Shown: piece by piece, positions 62,752 through 64,000 of the stretch
Layout of the letters: each line of letters starts with the position of its first letter
Numbering within the stretch: the first letter of the stretch is position 1
Source: Emticicia aquatilis
GTDB taxonomy: Bacteria; Bacteroidota; Bacteroidia; Cytophagales; Spirosomataceae
Assembly: GCF_014644295.1 (NCBI RefSeq)
Contig: NZ_BMKK01000002.1
Span: 310,001 to 374,000 of the forward strand
Reading direction: 5' to 3'
Length of the DNA stretch: 64,000 bases
The notes under the pieces: model-generated
Database searches by the model: none
Seen by the model: only the letters and a program-made list of their open reading frames with translations
What the model was told of the DNA's origin: nothing
Program-made: the position numbers and the translations under genes

Positions 62752-64000
62752 ATGAAAAGTAATTTAGCGAGTCCCAAATTTATTGCTATTGCCTTTTTTA
62801 CAACATTCTTTACGTCTTTTTATGCCATCGGGCAGAAATCAAACCCCGAAGCCCCAGTCGAAAATTATTTACAAGATACCGTACTCGTGCAGAAGATTCC
62901 TTCAAATATTAGTATTCCATTCGATATTGCCATGAGCGACATCGAAAAACAAATCAATGCAACTGTTACGGGCCTAATCTATGAGGATAATAGTTATACC
63001 GATGATAACAATGATAATTTTAAGTGTAAGGTTTGGAAAAAGTCGAATATCCTAATCACGGCCGCCACAAACGACGTCTTTGATTTTACGGTTCCGATTA
63101 AAGTTTGGGCCGAAAAGGGTATCGGAGCGTTTGGTATCATGAAGTATATTCCATTAGAATTTGAGATGAATCTAAAATTCTCAACCCGATTCACTATCAA
63201 ACCCGACTGGTCTGTGCAAACCTTTACCACGCCCAATGGCTACGAATGGATAACAAAACCTAAGGTAAATGTAGGTTTTGATGTTCCACTCGATTTCATC
63301 GTCGGAAAAATCATAGATAATAACCACACTAAATTTGCCAAATCGCTTGATGATGCCGTAGCCAAAAACATGACTATAAAGCCTTACGTGATTCAAGCTT
63401 GGAATGCTGCCATGCAACCATATTTGGTGTCAGAAGAATATCATACGTGGGTGAAAATCACCCCTTTAGAGATTTCAATGGTACCATTAAGAACTGTCGG
63501 ACGGAATATCAAATCTGTAATTGGTATTAAAGCCTATACTGAAACCCTTACGGGAGACCGACCGTTTACGCCTTTTTCGGTTAGTTCTGTTCCCAATCTT
63601 AAAATTGTGACTGGAATCCCAAATGATTTTCAAGTTGGTTTAATGAGCGATGTGTTATTTACTGAAGCAGCTGCTCAGGCGAAAAAAATGTTTGTTGGCC
63701 AAACCTATGATTTTCAAGAGGGAAAATATAAAATAGAAATCACCGATATTGATATTTATGGTAGCAATGAGTTTTTGGTTATAAAGGCAGATATCAAAGG
63801 AAGCCTAAAAGGGGCGGTTTATATCAAAGGAATTCCTGTTTATGACCCAGTGAAGAAGAAAATCGTATTATCAAATTCGCAATTTGATATAAAAACTAAA
63901 AATATCTTAGCCAAAGCTGCCGCTTGGTTATTGGAAGGTAAATTGGTGAAAATGATTGAAGACGAGTATGGTTTACCAGTAGATGAGTTAATAACTTACG
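62752..64000 (+). CDS. DUF4403 family secreted protein, C-terminus cut by the window edge
   Basis: 416 residues visible from ATG 62752; the frame runs off the end. A signal peptide-like start (FIAIAFFTTFFTSFYAIGQ), then PSNISIPFDIAMSDIEKQINATVTGLIYEDN and beta-rich sequence with FTVPIKVWAEKG, KPDWSVQTFTTPNGYEWITKP, VGFDVPLDFIVGKI, and long DUF4403-like blocks (LAKAAAWLLEGKLV). DUF4403 has two similar BPI-like lipid-binding halves; this protein appears to have both at least partly. Role in the periplasm unknown. Confidence 0.88.
   Translation, partial: MKSNLASPKFIAIAFFTTFFTSFYAIGQKSNPEAPVENYLQDTVLVQKIPSNISIPFDIAMSDIEKQINATVTGLIYEDNSYTDDNNDNFKCKVWKKSNILITAATNDVFDFTVPIKVWAEKGIGAFGIMKYIPLEFEMNLKFSTRFTIKPDWSVQTFTTPNGYEWITKPKVNVGFDVPLDFIVGKIIDNNHTKFAKSLDDAVAKNMTIKPYVIQAWNAAMQPYLVSEEYHTWVKITPLEISMVPLRTVGRNIKSVIGIKAYTETLTGDRPFTPFSVSSVPNLKIVTGIPNDFQVGLMSDVLFTEAAAQAKKMFVGQTYDFQEGKYKIEITDIDIYGSNEFLVIKADIKGSLKGAVYIKGIPVYDPVKKKIVLSNSQFDIKTKNILAKAAAWLLEGKLVKMIEDEYGLPVDELITY

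Noticed and set aside
1-64000. CRISPR array, prophage, integrase or rRNA operon
   Set aside because: No regularly spaced repeats, transposase, integrase or rRNA sequence found on reading both strands.

Overview
This window looks like a chromosomal piece of a Bacteroidota bacterium, most likely Cytophagales. The evidence is the low G+C, the almost complete absence of Shine-Dalgarno sites, promoter boxes of the TTG-N20-TACTTTTG type before tRNA-Ser and one micro-gene, and family content typical of that order: DUF4403, DUF2027-Smr, DivIVA-HhH, M1/M23/M48 peptidases, YtxJ, and a lycopene cyclase. A genus near Emticicia or Arcicella is a guess from memory, not something the sequence proves. No rRNA, CRISPR array, prophage or transposase gene is visible; the only RNA gene found is a tRNA-Ser(TGA).

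Layout. 1-6308: a D-amino-acid/muropeptide catabolic cluster (amino acid permease, enolase-superfamily epimerase, DUF1611 protein, a fused serine hydrolase/N-acyl-D-amino-acid deacylase) with a divergent Lrp/AsnC regulator. 6371-12735: lycopene cyclase, lipoyl synthase, a secreted protein, OsmC, YtxJ, an alpha-oxoamine synthase and a YhhN-like membrane protein. 12912-17922: PrpR/RamB-like regulator, ExbB-ExbD, CvfB, AlaA-like aminotransferase. 18047-19927: ECF sigma factor, membrane anti-sigma-like protein and Spy-like periplasmic protein. 20057-23518: split transketolase whose two subunit genes are separated by an ATPase-TOPRIM pair bounded by direct repeats. 23698-33557: methyltransferase-like membrane protein, Bcp, M23 peptidase, FAH hydrolase, M48 lipoprotein, GNAT, DinB, cupin, WD40, DivIVA-HhH, FolB. 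33554-45790: M1 peptidase, a large secreted repeat protein with a decayed tandem duplication behind it, exported and membrane proteins, photolyase. 45869-51670: AddB-like nuclease followed by a sugar aminotransferase, glycosyltransferase and methyltransferase. 51824-64000: tRNA-Ser, pterin dehydratase, a terminal-inverted-repeat element, amino acid permease, Cys/Met-metabolism PLP enzyme, two paralogous micro-genes, RsmI, sterol desaturase family, GRDP-like protein, FabG, VWA protein, DUF2027-Smr and a partial DUF4403 protein.

Most striking points: (1) a putative two-gene defence module (AAA ATPase plus DUF4276-like TOPRIM) inserted between transketolase halves and bounded by 21-bp direct repeats; (2) two unannotated 44-46-codon paralogous genes at 55294-55770 whose differences are mostly synonymous; (3) a G/C-rich palindromic repeat that supplies the coding ends of three proteins; (4) a family of short palindromes with 3-nt centres; (5) a 24-bp inverted-repeat element at 52318-52476; (6) a decaying tandem duplication in which a hairpin has flipped. 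Residue positions were counted by hand and can be off by one or two.
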